Part shown: piece by piece, positions 51,039 to 61,796 of the stretch
Layout of the letters: each line of letters begins with the position of its first letter
How positions within the stretch are numbered: position 1 is the first letter of the stretch
Program-made: the position numbers and the translations under genes
Notes under the pieces: model-generated
Seen by the model: the letters and a program-made list of their open reading frames with translations, nothing else
Database searches by the model: none
What the model was told of the DNA's origin: nothing
NCBI GenBank assembly: GCA_947313885.1
Contig: CAMZNU010000007.1
Coordinates: 1 to 64,000, forward strand
DNA from: an uncultured Clostridia bacterium
Lineage (GTDB): Bacteria > Bacillota > Clostridia > Lachnospirales > CAMZNU01
Reading direction: 5' to 3'
Length of the DNA stretch: 64,000 bases

Positions 51039-51509
51039 GTGCCACGTAAAGGACATGTTTCAAAAAGAGATGTACTACCAGATCCATTGTACAATAGTAA
51101 AGTAGTAACAAAATTAATCAATGCCATTATGGTAGATGGCAAAAGAGGTGTTGCACAAAATATAGTGTATAGAGCCTTTGAACAAGTTGCAGAAAAAACA
51201 GGTAATGAGGCATTAGAAATGTTTGAAGAAGCATTAGGTAATATTATGCCAGCGTTAGAAGTAAAAGCGCGCCGTGTAGGTGGAGCAACATATCAAGTAC
51301 CAACAGAAGTAAGACCAGATAGAAGACAAGCATTAGGACTTAGATGGTTAGTAATGTATTCAAGAAAACGTAACGAAAGAATGATGAAAGACCGTTTAGC
51401 GAATGAAATAATGGATGCGGTAAACAACACAGGCGGAGCTTTCAAAAAGAAAGAAGACACGCATAAAATGGCTGATGCAAATAAAGCATTTTCACATTTC
51501 AAATTTTAG
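51039..51509 (+). CDS. rpsG: 30S ribosomal protein S7
   Basis: [31 protein letters not shown]. Confidence 0.98.
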   Translation: MPRKGHVSKRDVLPDPLYNSKVVTKLINAIMVDGKRGVAQNIVYRAFEQVAEKTGNEALEMFEEALGNIMPALEVKARRVGGATYQVPTEVRPDRRQALGLRWLVMYSRKRNERMMKDRLANEIMDAVNNTGGAFKKKEDTHKMADANKAFSHFKF

Positions 51510-51526
51510 AATAAATAAAATGTGTC

Positions 51527-51562
51527 AACAATTTAGTGTACTTATAGGTATGCTAAATTGTT
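51527..51562 (+). promoter_or_regulatory. 15-bp hairpin in rpsG-fusA spacer, no U tract
   Basis: AACAATTTAGTGTAC-TTATAG-GTATGCTAAATTGTT. Confidence 0.7.
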
Positions 51563-51592
51563 ATATAAAGATAAAGGTAGGAGGAAAAAATA

Positions 51593-53677
51593 GTGTCTAA
51601 AAGAGAATTTAGTTTAGAAAAGACTAGAAATATAGGTATCATGGCTCATATTGATGCAGGGAAAACTACGTTAACAGAACGTATTTTATACTACACAGGG
51701 CGTAACTATAAAATAGGAGATACTCACGAAGGTACAGCAACAATGGACTGGATGGAGCAAGAGCAAGAAAGAGGGATAACAATAACATCAGCGGCAACAA
51801 CTACATCTTGGTTAGAAAATAGAATTAATATAATTGATACACCAGGACATGTTGATTTCACAGTAGAAGTTGAAAGATCATTACGTGTATTAGATGGAGC
51901 TGTAGGTGTTTTTTGTGCAAAAGGTGGAGTTGAGCCACAATCAGAAACGGTATGGCGTCAAGCAGACACATATGATGTACCACGTATGGCATTTGTAAAT
52001 AAAATGGATATGATGGGTGCAGATTTTATAAATGTTGTTGAAATGATGAGAGATCGTTTAAAATCAAATGCAGTACCTGTAATGTTACCAATAGGTGCAG
52101 AAGACGATTTCGTAGGAATAGTAGATCTTATGAAAATGAAAGCATTTATTTATAACGATGAAAAAGGTGAAGACATTTCAGAAATTGAAATACCAGAAGA
52201 ATTAAAAGAGTTATCAGATACGTATAGAGCAGAAATGGTAGAATCTATAGCAGAATTAGATGATGAATTAATTGGGAAATTATTAGAAGGCGAAGAAATC
52301 ACAGAAAAAGAATTAAAGGAAACTTTAAGAAAAGGGACGATAGCATGTGAAATCGTACCAGTATTTTGTGGTTCAGCGTATAAAAATAAAGGTGTTCAAT
52401 TATTATTAGATGGAGTAATAGATTATATGCCAGCACCTACGGATATTAAGGCTATAACAGGTCATGTTCCAGGAGATGAAGAAGACATAGTTGAAAGACC
52501 ATCATCAGACGAAGCACCATTTTCAGCATTAGCATTTAAAATAATGAACGATCCATTTGTAGGTAAATTAGCATTCTTTAGAGTATATTCAGGAACGTTA
52601 GAAGCGGGATCATACGTATATAATACGACAAAAGGTAAAAAAGAAAGAATCGGTCGTATAGTACAAATGCATGCTAATTCACGTGAAGAAATATCAAAAG
52701 TTTATGCAGGAGATATAGCAGCAGCAGTAGGATTAAAATCAACGACTACAGGTGACACATTATGTTTACAAGGTGATGATGAAGTTATACTTGAGTCAAT
52801 GAATTTCCCAGATCCAGTTATTTCTATAGCAATTGAGCCAAAATCAAAAGGCGATAGAGATAAGTTAGGAATATCATTACAAAAGCTAGCAGAGGAAGAT
52901 CCAACATTTAAAACTTTTACAGATGAAGAAACAGGACAAACGATAATATCAGGAATGGGAGAGTTACATCTTGAGATAATTGTTGATCGTTTATTAAGAG
53001 AATTCAAAGTAGAAGCAAATGTAGGAGCACCACAAGTTGCATATAGAGAAACAATAAGAGATACAGTAGAAGAAGATTCAAAATATGCAAAACAATCAGG
53101 TGGACGTGGACAATATGGTCACGCTAAAATCAGATTTGAGCCAATGGATGCAAATGATCCAGAAAAAGCTTATGAATTTGTTAATGCAACAGTTGGAGGA
53201 TCAATACCAAAAGAATACGTACCAGCGGTAGATAATGGTATCCAAGAAGCAATGAGATCAGGTATAATTGGAGGATTCCCAGTTATAGGAGTTAAAGCTA
53301 CGTGTTATGACGGATCATATCATGATGTAGATTCATCAGAGATGGCGTTTAAAATAGCAGGATCAATGGCATTTAAAAATGCGATGAGAAGAGCAAACCC
53401 AGTGTTATTAGAACCAGTTATGAAAGTTGAAGTTACAGTACCAGAGGAATATATGGGAGATGTAATGGGAGACGTTAGTAGTAGACGTGGACGTATCGAA
53501 GGTATGGAATCTAAAAGTGGTGCACAAATTATACGTGCATTTGTACCATTAGCAGAAATGTTTGGATATTCGACAGATTTACGTTCTAAAACACAAGGTA
53601 GAGGAACATACGCTATGGAATTAGCAATGTATGAACCAGTACCAAAATCAATACAAGAAGAAGTAGCAAATAAATAA
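51593..53677 (+). CDS. fusA: elongation factor G
   Basis: [25 protein letters not shown]. Confidence 0.98.
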   Translation: MSKREFSLEKTRNIGIMAHIDAGKTTLTERILYYTGRNYKIGDTHEGTATMDWMEQEQERGITITSAATTTSWLENRINIIDTPGHVDFTVEVERSLRVLDGAVGVFCAKGGVEPQSETVWRQADTYDVPRMAFVNKMDMMGADFINVVEMMRDRLKSNAVPVMLPIGAEDDFVGIVDLMKMKAFIYNDEKGEDISEIEIPEELKELSDTYRAEMVESIAELDDELIGKLLEGEEITEKELKETLRKGTIACEIVPVFCGSAYKNKGVQLLLDGVIDYMPAPTDIKAITGHVPGDEEDIVERPSSDEAPFSALAFKIMNDPFVGKLAFFRVYSGTLEAGSYVYNTTKGKKERIGRIVQMHANSREEISKVYAGDIAAAVGLKSTTTGDTLCLQGDDEVILESMNFPDPVISIAIEPKSKGDRDKLGISLQKLAEEDPTFKTFTDEETGQTIISGMGELHLEIIVDRLLREFKVEANVGAPQVAYRETIRDTVEEDSKYAKQSGGRGQYGHAKIRFEPMDANDPEKAYEFVNATVGGSIPKEYVPAVDNGIQEAMRSGIIGGFPVIGVKATCYDGSYHDVDSSEMAFKIAGSMAFKNAMRRANPVLLEPVMKVEVTVPEEYMGDVMGDVSSRRGRIEGMESKSGAQIIRAFVPLAEMFGYSTDLRSKTQGRGTYAMELAMYEPVPKSIQEEVANK

Positions 53678-53755
53678 AAAAAACTTGTAAAAAGTTTTGA
53701 AAGTATTTATAATAAAAATATATAGAAAAATATTCATAATTTAAGGAGGCTTATA

Positions 53756-54955
53756 ATGGCTAAAGCAAAATTCGAAAGAAATAAACCACATGTTAATATT
53801 GGAACAATAGGACATGTTGATCATGGTAAAACAACATTAACAGCAGCAATAACAAAAACGTTACATGAAAGATTAGGAACAGGAGAATCAGTAGCGTTCG
53901 AAAATATTGATAAAGCACCAGAAGAAAGAGAAAGAGGTATAACAATATCTACAACTCACGTTGAGTATGAAACAGGAGCTAGACATTATGCACATGTGGA
54001 TTGTCCAGGGCATGCCGATTACGTTAAAAACATGATCACAGGAGCAGCACAAATGGATGGCTCGATCTTAGTTGTTGCAGCTACAGATGGACCAATGGCT
54101 CAAACAAGAGAGCATATCTTACTTGCACGTCAAGTTGGAGTACCTAAGTTAGTAGTATTCATGAACAAATGTGATATGATAGATGAAGAAGATGAAGAAT
54201 TATTAGACTTAGTAGAAATGGAAATAAGAGAATTATTATCAGAATATGATTTTGATGGTGATGAAACTCCAATAATTAGAGGTTCAGCATTTAAAGCATT
54301 AGAAGACTCATCATCAGTGTGGGGAGATAAAATCGTTGAATTATTTGAAGTAATAGATGAATATATCCCAACACCAAAAAGAGAAACAGAAAAAGATTTC
54401 ATTATGCCAATTGAAGATGTATTTTCAATTACAGGACGTGGAACAGTTGCAACTGGTAGAGTTGAAGCTGGAACATTAAATATCCAAGACGAAGTTGAAT
54501 TAGTTGGATTAACAGATGAGCCAAGAAAAGTTGTAGTTACAGGAATTGAAATGTTTAGAAAATTATTAGATTCAGCAGAAGCTGGAGATAATGTTGGTAT
54601 CTTACTAAGAGGGATTCAAAGAGATGAATTAGAAAGAGGTCAAGTATTAGCTAAACCAGGATCAATTACACCACATACAAAATTTAAAGCACAAGTTTAC
54701 GTATTATCACAAGAAGAAGGTGGGCGTCACAAACCATTCTTCAATAATTATAGACCACAATTCTATTTCAGAACAACTGATGTTACCGGAGTGATCACAT
54801 TACCAACAGGTACAGAAATGTGTATGCCAGGTGACAACGTTGAGATGGATATAGAATTAATCGTACCAATCGCAATGGATGAAGGATTAAAATTCTCAAT
54901 CCGTGAAGGTGGTAGAACAGTTGGAGCAGGTTCTGTTACATCAATAACTGACTAA
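53756..54955 (+). CDS. tuf: elongation factor Tu
   Basis: [41 protein letters not shown]. Confidence 0.99.
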   Translation: MAKAKFERNKPHVNIGTIGHVDHGKTTLTAAITKTLHERLGTGESVAFENIDKAPEERERGITISTTHVEYETGARHYAHVDCPGHADYVKNMITGAAQMDGSILVVAATDGPMAQTREHILLARQVGVPKLVVFMNKCDMIDEEDEELLDLVEMEIRELLSEYDFDGDETPIIRGSAFKALEDSSSVWGDKIVELFEVIDEYIPTPKRETEKDFIMPIEDVFSITGRGTVATGRVEAGTLNIQDEVELVGLTDEPRKVVVTGIEMFRKLLDSAEAGDNVGILLRGIQRDELERGQVLAKPGSITPHTKFKAQVYVLSQEEGGRHKPFFNNYRPQFYFRTTDVTGVITLPTGTEMCMPGDNVEMDIELIVPIAMDEGLKFSIREGGRTVGAGSVTSITD

Positions 54956-54968
54956 TTTAAACGATAAA

Positions 54969-55002
54969 CAAAAAAAGAGTACATTAGTACTCTTTTTTTG
55001 TG
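54969..55002 (+). terminator. intrinsic terminator
   Basis: CAAAAAAAGAGTAC-ATTA-GTACTCTTTTTTTG. Confidence 0.9.
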
Positions 55003-55086
55003 TGTAAAATTTTTCAAATGAAGTAAAAATATTATAAAAAAAAGTAAAACTGTTAATAATGTAAGTAGTATGAACTAGGAGGAGTT

Positions 55087-58041
55087 ATGAAAAAAATTAA
55101 AATGATATTAATAGTTTTATTAATAATATTTGATGCGACAGCTGTACATAGTGCAGAGTATAATCTAATAATTCATTATAAAAAAGATGATGGGTACTAT
55201 AATAATTTATTATTAATAATAGAAAGTGAAAACCATGTAAAAAAAGAACGCTTTAATTATTATGATGAATATGGAATGACATTAAAAACAAACATTATAT
55301 TTGAAGAGGAAAAATTAGTAGTAAAAATACATGATGAAATAAATAATAAAGATGTAGATGAATTTATAATTGACCTAAGAAAAGGTAATGAAGTATGGCA
55401 CGAGAAAGATGAAGGTGTAAAATATATAAGCCCTAAGTTATATGTATCTACTTATGAAGAGATAAAAGAACTAGAGGTAGAAATAAAATATATAAACTAC
55501 GAGAAAAATTACGAAGGTTTATACTTAGAAATAAAAAATGATAATGGTAGTAAAAATAAAAAATATTATATAGAGAATAAAGGTAGTTATGGAACATTTA
55601 AATTAAAAGTAAAAAATAACAAACCAATATATTTTCAAATAAAAAAAGGTTTAGAAATAATTGACTTTGAAGATGGAGTAATATATCCGAACCAAAATAA
55701 AGATGGTGTACTAAAAGCATACATGATAGAGGGTAATAAATTTGTAGGCTATGATGAGGAAAAATTTAATAACTATAAGTATATAAAATCTAGCGAAATA
55801 ATATCTTTAAATAAAATAAAGATTGAATTATCTTATCCAATTAAAATAGGAAACAATAACAAGTTTAAAATAATAAAAGAAGAATCAGATACAAATAAAG
55901 AAAATGACGATATAAAAGATCAAATTAAAAATATTATAGAAGAAAAGGAAATATTAAAAGATAAAGTAAAAGATATAGATAAGTCTAAAGAACATGATGA
56001 TGTTATAGAAAAAGAAATATTGGAACAAGGAATTGAAAAGAAGGAAGAAGAACTAGAAAGTTTGAAAAATAAAGAAAAAAGAGAAATAGAAATAAAAAGT
56101 ATTACAAATGTGAATATTATAGGTAACGATTATTGTGAAAGTTTTGAAATAAACGTTGAGAAATTAAATATAGATGATAGTTATAAAGTAGTTTTAGAAG
56201 GATATGGAAGCAGTCAAATAAGTAAAGAAAAAGCATATGATAGTGTTGAATATAATAAGAAAATGGAAAAAATTGAAGAAATGGGAATAACAAAAAAAGA
56301 TACAAAATTTAAATTTAAATTATTTATGCCACTAGAAACAGAAGTTATTTTGAATATATACAATGAAAACTTATCATTATATAAGGCTATAAGTATGGAA
56401 AAGAAAAACGATGGATTTTTTGAAATTGAAATAGAAGAAAATGATATATTAAATAAATATTATGCGTATAGATTAATAAATGTAGAAGGTAGAAGTAAAG
56501 TAATAAACGATCCATTTTTAAAAATAATAAGCGAAGATGGTTTAGGTAAAATAGTAGCTAATGATAGTATAGGTAACTATAGAGTAAAAAAAAATATAGA
56601 AATGATTTATTCGGAAAAAGCGACAAAGGTATTTGAAGTAGAAGAAAAGGTTGTAAACACAATATCTAATTTAAATGCCGAAATAAATAAATTACAAGAA
56701 AATGCCGAAGTTATAGATAGTTATATTAATAAAGATGTTATAGAAAAAAAAACGTTAGATAAGGAGTTAGATAAGTATTTGGGAGAAAAGGAAGAAAAAG
56801 ATACGATATTAAAAGATGTAGATATAATATATTATGAGTATATGTTAGATGGGTTGGTAGATATTGAGAATAGTGAAGGAACAAATGAAAAAAAAGGAGA
56901 AAATGAAAATAGAAACATAGAAAATGAAAAAGAGTTTTTTTTCCCATCTGAGCAGAAAAAACCTGTAGGAGAGAAGAAGTTAAGAACAGAAAAAAGTTTT
57001 TTAAGCGATAGAAGTATAGATGAGAAAATAAAAAAAAGTAATTTAAGTTATGAGAGTGAGAAACTAAACTATACCCATTTTTATATAAAAAATGATAGTT
57101 ATTTAAACTTGTTTAGAAATGAAGAAAACATAAAATATTTAAAAGAATTTATAAAAGATCTTCAAGAAAAAGGCAAAGGTGTAATAATAGACTATCGAGT
57201 AAATGAAAATAGGTTGCAAGGTATAAATGACAAATATTATTTTAAGAATAAGGAATTGGCAATAGAAAGAGGGTTAGTAAAGAAGCTAATAAAAGATGAT
57301 ATAGAAAGTTTAATAAATATATATGAAATAGAAGGTGTAGTTTTAAATGAGGAATATTATACGGAGGAGTTTATAGAAGAGGTAAAAGATGAGTTTTCTA
57401 ATATTCATATATTAAGTAAATATGATATGAGTGATAAAATAATTAAGAATATGATACTTGGAGAGGAAGTGAAAGATGAGATTTTAAAATTAAAAAACGA
57501 AAGTATAAATTTTTCAGAAATAAGTACAGATGTCGATAGTACAATAGATGAGTATATAACAAATGTATTATTAGTTTTAAAAGGCATTCCATATTTAAGT
57601 GAAGTAGATGAGAAAAATATTGAAGAAGTAAATAAATTAATAAAAATCAGGAAAGAGTATGATCATTTTCAAAGTGAAATTGAAATAATAAAAGACGGAG
57701 GGGGAGTGTTAATATACGATCAATTAGATAGACGGACTAATAACAACGTAAGAACATTTATAAACTATAGTGATAATGATTTGATGGTATATGTGGGAAA
57801 TATGAATGGCGATAAAAGTAAGTATAAAATAATAAGTAACAATAAGGTAGATAAGGGAGAATATTTAAATGATAAAATATTATTATCAAGTAGAAGTGTT
57901 TGGATGTTGGAAATGGAAAAAGGTAATGATATACAAAGTGAGTATGTAGATTATTCAGAATATATAATAATAGTAGGTAATTTGTTATTGTCTGTAGGTG
58001 TAATATGGATTGTAAATAAAACATATAAAAAAATAATCTAA
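55087..58041 (+). CDS. secreted, C-terminally membrane-anchored pullulanase-like protein with degenerate GH13 domain
   Basis: signal peptide; N-terminal IIHYKKDDGYYNNLLL (pullulanase-associated domain); CBM48-like FKFKLFMPLETEVILNIY...NKYYAYRL; GH13-like ELAIERGLVKKLIKDDIESLINIYEIEGVVLN; C-terminal TM. Confidence 0.6.
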   Translation: MKKIKMILIVLLIIFDATAVHSAEYNLIIHYKKDDGYYNNLLLIIESENHVKKERFNYYDEYGMTLKTNIIFEEEKLVVKIHDEINNKDVDEFIIDLRKGNEVWHEKDEGVKYISPKLYVSTYEEIKELEVEIKYINYEKNYEGLYLEIKNDNGSKNKKYYIENKGSYGTFKLKVKNNKPIYFQIKKGLEIIDFEDGVIYPNQNKDGVLKAYMIEGNKFVGYDEEKFNNYKYIKSSEIISLNKIKIELSYPIKIGNNNKFKIIKEESDTNKENDDIKDQIKNIIEEKEILKDKVKDIDKSKEHDDVIEKEILEQGIEKKEEELESLKNKEKREIEIKSITNVNIIGNDYCESFEINVEKLNIDDSYKVVLEGYGSSQISKEKAYDSVEYNKKMEKIEEMGITKKDTKFKFKLFMPLETEVILNIYNENLSLYKAISMEKKNDGFFEIEIEENDILNKYYAYRLINVEGRSKVINDPFLKIISEDGLGKIVANDSIGNYRVKKNIEMIYSEKATKVFEVEEKVVNTISNLNAEINKLQENAEVIDSYINKDVIEKKTLDKELDKYLGEKEEKDTILKDVDIIYYEYMLDGLVDIENSEGTNEKKGENENRNIENEKEFFFPSEQKKPVGEKKLRTEKSFLSDRSIDEKIKKSNLSYESEKLNYTHFYIKNDSYLNLFRNEENIKYLKEFIKDLQEKGKGVIIDYRVNENRLQGINDKYYFKNKELAIERGLVKKLIKDDIESLINIYEIEGVVLNEEYYTEEFIEEVKDEFSNIHILSKYDMSDKIIKNMILGEEVKDEILKLKNESINFSEISTDVDSTIDEYITNVLLVLKGIPYLSEVDEKNIEEVNKLIKIRKEYDHFQSEIEIIKDGGGVLIYDQLDRRTNNNVRTFINYSDNDLMVYVGNMNGDKSKYKIISNNKVDKGEYLNDKILLSSRSVWMLEMEKGNDIQSEYVDYSEYIIIVGNLLLSVGVIWIVNKTYKKII

Positions 58042-58080
58042 AAAGCATGTCGAAAATATTTCGGACATGCTTTTTAGATT
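58035..58080. terminator. bidirectional terminator, 17-bp perfect outer stem including upstream stop codon
   Basis: AATCTAAAAAGCATGTC ... GACATGCTTTTTAGATT. Confidence 0.9.
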
Positions 58081-58341
58081 TTAGATAATTGCTTGAATTA
58101 AATATAAAGTAAAAAAACCAGGTATTCCTAAAATGGCAGTAAATAAAACGGTAAAAAAATTCACTCCAATATAAATAGATGTAAAAGATAAAAGGGAATT
58201 AAAAACGTTAATTCCTAGAACGGCGAAACTACTTTTAATTAAAAATTTAAAAAAAGTAGCATATTTCACAGAAAAGATTTGTAAAACTAAAATAATGCAA
58301 CATACTAATATTAATAGAATAAAAACTGAGTTAATAGACAT
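58081..58341 (-). CDS. bofA: pro-sigma-K processing inhibitor BofA family protein
   Basis: FAVLGINVFNSLLSFTSIYIGVNFFTVLFTAILGIPGFFTLYLIQ; start at 58341 after GGAGGG RBS. Confidence 0.85.
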   Translation of the reverse strand: MSINSVFILLILVCCIILVLQIFSVKYATFFKFLIKSSFAVLGINVFNSLLSFTSIYIGVNFFTVLFTAILGIPGFFTLYLIQAII

Positions 58342-58357
58342 TGTAATCCCTCCTAAG

Positions 58358-58594
58358 TCATGAAATGTTACGTGATTTATAAAGTCTAAGATAATAACTG
58401 TATTTATTTTGTGCGGAGTTAATGTCATAGATACAACTATCTATGAGGGTAGGGTCAGTAATAAATTCAAATTGATTGTACATAGAATTTAAATAAACTT
58501 CTATTTCCCGTAGAATTGATAAAATTTCTAAATTTTCATTATGATTTTGAGATGAGTTAGCTTTTTTAATATTTTTGGTTAAAAATGTATCCAT
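58358..58594 (-). CDS. DUF2508 (YaaL-like) family protein
   Basis: start 58594 after AAAGGAGG; LSILREIEVYLNSMYNQFEFITDPTLIDSCIYDINSAQNKYSYYLRL; adjacent to bofA as in other Firmicutes. Confidence 0.8.
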   Translation of the reverse strand: MDTFLTKNIKKANSSQNHNENLEILSILREIEVYLNSMYNQFEFITDPTLIDSCIYDINSAQNKYSYYLRLYKSRNIS

Positions 58595-58725
58595 ATATGA
58601 CCTCCTTTGTACTATTTTAAATATAGTCAAAAAAAAAAGAAAATATTCCTGTATTAATAAAAATAAAAAAAAAACCGATAATAAATATAATGAAATATTT
58701 AGAATAGATAAGGAGTATTATAAAT

Positions 58726-61686
58726 ATGAGAATAGATAACAGTAATAAAATAATAATAAATAATAAAGAGGTAAAAAAGGAACTATCTATAAATGAAGGA
58801 ATTGTAAGAGGAAAAATAATAGACATAAAAAATAGCGATGTAAAAATAAGGTTGGAAAATGATAAAGAAATAGTAGGCAAAAGAAATCAAATAGATGGAA
58901 ATATAGGTGATAGCATTAAATTTAAAGTAATAGGGAATGAAAAAGGACAAATTAATTTAAAGCAGATTAGGGAAATAAAAAATAATGATAAAGTAAGTAT
59001 GGATATAGTAAAGACGTTTAATAGAAGTAATGGAAATAAAATAGAAGTAGAAGAAAAAAGTTTATTAGAAGATACGATAGAAAAAAACATAAAAAAAGAG
59101 CAGTTAAAAAGAAAACTTAATCATAATAAAAATAGTTTAACAAAAAGTGCGGTAGCATTGTTAATAGAAAATGGATTCAATGTAAATAACATTGAAATAG
59201 GGCAATTATCAGAAGTTATAGAAAGTTGTAAAAAAGGGGAAGAAAAAGATAGAAAGATAGAAGATAATATAAGTAAAGAAATAGGTATGAGTAGTTTAAA
59301 AATGCAAAATGCATATGACATAATAGAAGATAGTGTAAAAAAATTAGAAACTATTAGAGGGAATGATAACATAGAGAAAGAGAAGTTAATAAAAAGTGGA
59401 AATGAAGTAACGATAAATAATTTAATGAGTAGTAAGTATGAAGCAGATAATAACATAGAAAATAAGTATTTAGATGAAGGGATAGAAGAAAAGATAAAAA
59501 GCCATTTAAAAAAGATAGGGATAGAAGAAAGCGAAGAAAATATAAGTATTAGTAAGAAATTTATATTAGAGGATATAGAAATAAATAGAGAAAATATAAG
59601 TAAATGGAAATTTATGAATGATGATATAAAAGAGATAAGAATAGATACGTATGTAAAAAATGCTGTTAGGGGATTGGAAGAAGGAAATCATCCAAATCAG
59701 ATAAATTTAAGAGAGCTAAAGGAAAATGTAAGACCATTATTTGCCGAGATAGAGGATGCAAGAAAGAATTTAAAAATAGATGATAAAGTAATAAAATATA
59801 TGGAAGATAAAAACATACCATTTACGATAAATAGAGTAATGGAGGAAACAAGTAAATATAGAGAAGTCGAGCTAGAGGGAAGAAAAAAAGATAATGAAAT
59901 AGAGAATAAAAAAATGTTATTGGAAATACAATATAAATTAACGAGTGAAATAAGTTATAGTTTAGCAAAAAGAGGTATAGAAATAAATAATAAGCCGTTA
60001 GAAGATGCGTTAAGAGAAATAAAGAAGATAGAGGAAGAAGGATATATAAAAGCTATAAAAAAAGGTGGACTAGAAATAACAAAAGAAAATATAGCGACAG
60101 TAGAAAATACTATAACAAAAGTAAAAGGAAGTAGTCCGTTTACAAATGAGACATATAAAAGGATAGTAGATAAAAATTTTAAATTTAATATAGAAGATAT
60201 ATATGAGAGTAGTAATTTAAGAAGATTAGAGAAGGGATATGCGGTAACGGAGACAGTAGTAAACAGTAAATTCAAAGATAGTTTTAATAAAATAAAGGGT
60301 GAAATATTACCATTGTTAAAAAGTTTGGGAATAGAGGACAACGACATAAACATAAAAGCTAGTAGTATATTAATAAAGAATAATATGGAAGTGAATGTAG
60401 AAAATATAAATAAAGTTTCATTAATAGATATGGAACTAAATAAATTGGTAAAAGGATTAAAACCAGACATAGTGGTAGAGATGATAAAAGAGGGAGTAGA
60501 TCCATTAAAAGAGGAAGTAAGTAAAATTATAGAATATATAAATAAATATGAAGAGAAGGAAGGGTTTACAAAGGAAGAAGATATAATAGAAAATATACTA
60601 AGATTAGAGAAGGATAAGGGCGTAAGTAAAGAACAATTAGAGGCAGTAAAAAATGTGTATCGTGGGATGAATCAAGGGTTAAAAAATGATAGAGTAGCCA
60701 TAGGTAGTTATGTGGGAACAGAAAAAACATTAACATTAGAAAATATATTAAACAGTTCAAAGTACTATAAAAAAACAAAAGGTAAGAGTGAATTTTTAGA
60801 TGAGATAATCGATGAAAATAGGGGATTCAAAGAGAGTGAAGGAATAGCAGATAAATTAAACAAAGAATTAATGCGAGAAATAGTGAGGCAAAAAAACTAT
60901 GGGGTAGTAAAAGAGATAGTAAGTAGGAAAGAAGATGTAAGTTTAAAAAGTATGTATGAAGAAGTGATAGAAAGTGAAGGGAAGATAGAAGAAGGAAATA
61001 TAGAAAATATAGAAAAGTTAAAAAATGATATAGATGATAAAACATATAAGTGGTTAGAAAAAAACGATATTCCGATCACATTGGGAAATGCAATGGAAGT
61101 TAAGGAATTAATAAGAAAGCCAAAAGAAGTGGAAAGAAAAATAAAGGAAAGTATTAAAAATGATAAAAAGGTCAGAGAAAAGTTATTTAATGTAGAGGGG
61201 AACAATTTAGGAGAAGTAGTAGAAGAAGGAAAAATATTAGATGAGGTAATAGGAGAGATCAGGGGAAGAGATATAGGAAAAGCTATAAGTGATTTAGAAA
61301 TACACAAAAGTGTAATGAAAAGTTTAGAATTTCAAAATGAATTAAACAAGGGAAACAATGGATTTACAAAAATACCTATTAGAATGCCACTTAGTGGTAA
61401 TGAAACAAATTTAACGATGTACGTATTGGATAAAAACAAGTTAAAAAACGATGAAGTAAACATAATATTTAAATTAGAAACAAAAGAACAAGGTGAAATA
61501 AGAATAGACATGAAGCTAGATAAGGTAAAAAAGGAAAGTTATGTAGAAATACAATGTGATAATGGTAAAATATTTGAGGATAACATGGAAGAAATAAAAA
61601 AAATAATAAAAACAAAAAATATTGAAAAAGTTAATATAAAAATAAAAAAAGACGATAAGCAAAATGAAAATTTGTTTATCATATAG
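58726..61686 (+). CDS. large hypothetical protein, DUF6240 / flagellar hook-length-control-like
   Basis: 986 aa, N-terminal OB-like VRGKIIDIKNSDVKIRLENDKEIVG, C-terminal FliK-like TNLTMYVLDKNK...; next to flagellin. Confidence 0.55.
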   Translation: MRIDNSNKIIINNKEVKKELSINEGIVRGKIIDIKNSDVKIRLENDKEIVGKRNQIDGNIGDSIKFKVIGNEKGQINLKQIREIKNNDKVSMDIVKTFNRSNGNKIEVEEKSLLEDTIEKNIKKEQLKRKLNHNKNSLTKSAVALLIENGFNVNNIEIGQLSEVIESCKKGEEKDRKIEDNISKEIGMSSLKMQNAYDIIEDSVKKLETIRGNDNIEKEKLIKSGNEVTINNLMSSKYEADNNIENKYLDEGIEEKIKSHLKKIGIEESEENISISKKFILEDIEINRENISKWKFMNDDIKEIRIDTYVKNAVRGLEEGNHPNQINLRELKENVRPLFAEIEDARKNLKIDDKVIKYMEDKNIPFTINRVMEETSKYREVELEGRKKDNEIENKKMLLEIQYKLTSEISYSLAKRGIEINNKPLEDALREIKKIEEEGYIKAIKKGGLEITKENIATVENTITKVKGSSPFTNETYKRIVDKNFKFNIEDIYESSNLRRLEKGYAVTETVVNSKFKDSFNKIKGEILPLLKSLGIEDNDINIKASSILIKNNMEVNVENINKVSLIDMELNKLVKGLKPDIVVEMIKEGVDPLKEEVSKIIEYINKYEEKEGFTKEEDIIENILRLEKDKGVSKEQLEAVKNVYRGMNQGLKNDRVAIGSYVGTEKTLTLENILNSSKYYKKTKGKSEFLDEIIDENRGFKESEGIADKLNKELMREIVRQKNYGVVKEIVSRKEDVSLKSMYEEVIESEGKIEEGNIENIEKLKNDIDDKTYKWLEKNDIPITLGNAMEVKELIRKPKEVERKIKESIKNDKKVREKLFNVEGNNLGEVVEEGKILDEVIGEIRGRDIGKAISDLEIHKSVMKSLEFQNELNKGNNGFTKIPIRMPLSGNETNLTMYVLDKNKLKNDEVNIIFKLETKEQGEIRIDMKLDKVKKESYVEIQCDNGKIFEDNMEEIKKIIKTKNIEKVNIKIKKDDKQNENLFII

Positions 61687-61696
61687 AGAGGTGTAA

Positions 61697-61795
61697 ATGA
61701 GCGAAGAAGAAAAAGAAATATACGAAATAATAAATAACATAGTAAATTTTATAGATAAAAAGAATAGTGAAACTAAAATAAAAGGGAGTGTATAA
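61697..61795 (+). CDS. small ORF, 32 aa (MSEEEKEIYEIINNIVNFIDKKNSETKIKGSV)
   Basis: GAGAGG RBS; lies between the DUF6240-like gene and flagellin; stop adjacent to flagellin start. Confidence 0.5.
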   Translation: MSEEEKEIYEIINNIVNFIDKKNSETKIKGSV

Positions 61796-61796
61796 A

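Noticed and set aside
59955-60470. 171-aa minus-strand ORF inside the DUF6240-like gene
   Set aside because: Hydrophobic Phe/Ile/Ser mirror product typical of antisense AT-rich DNA, no RBS context.
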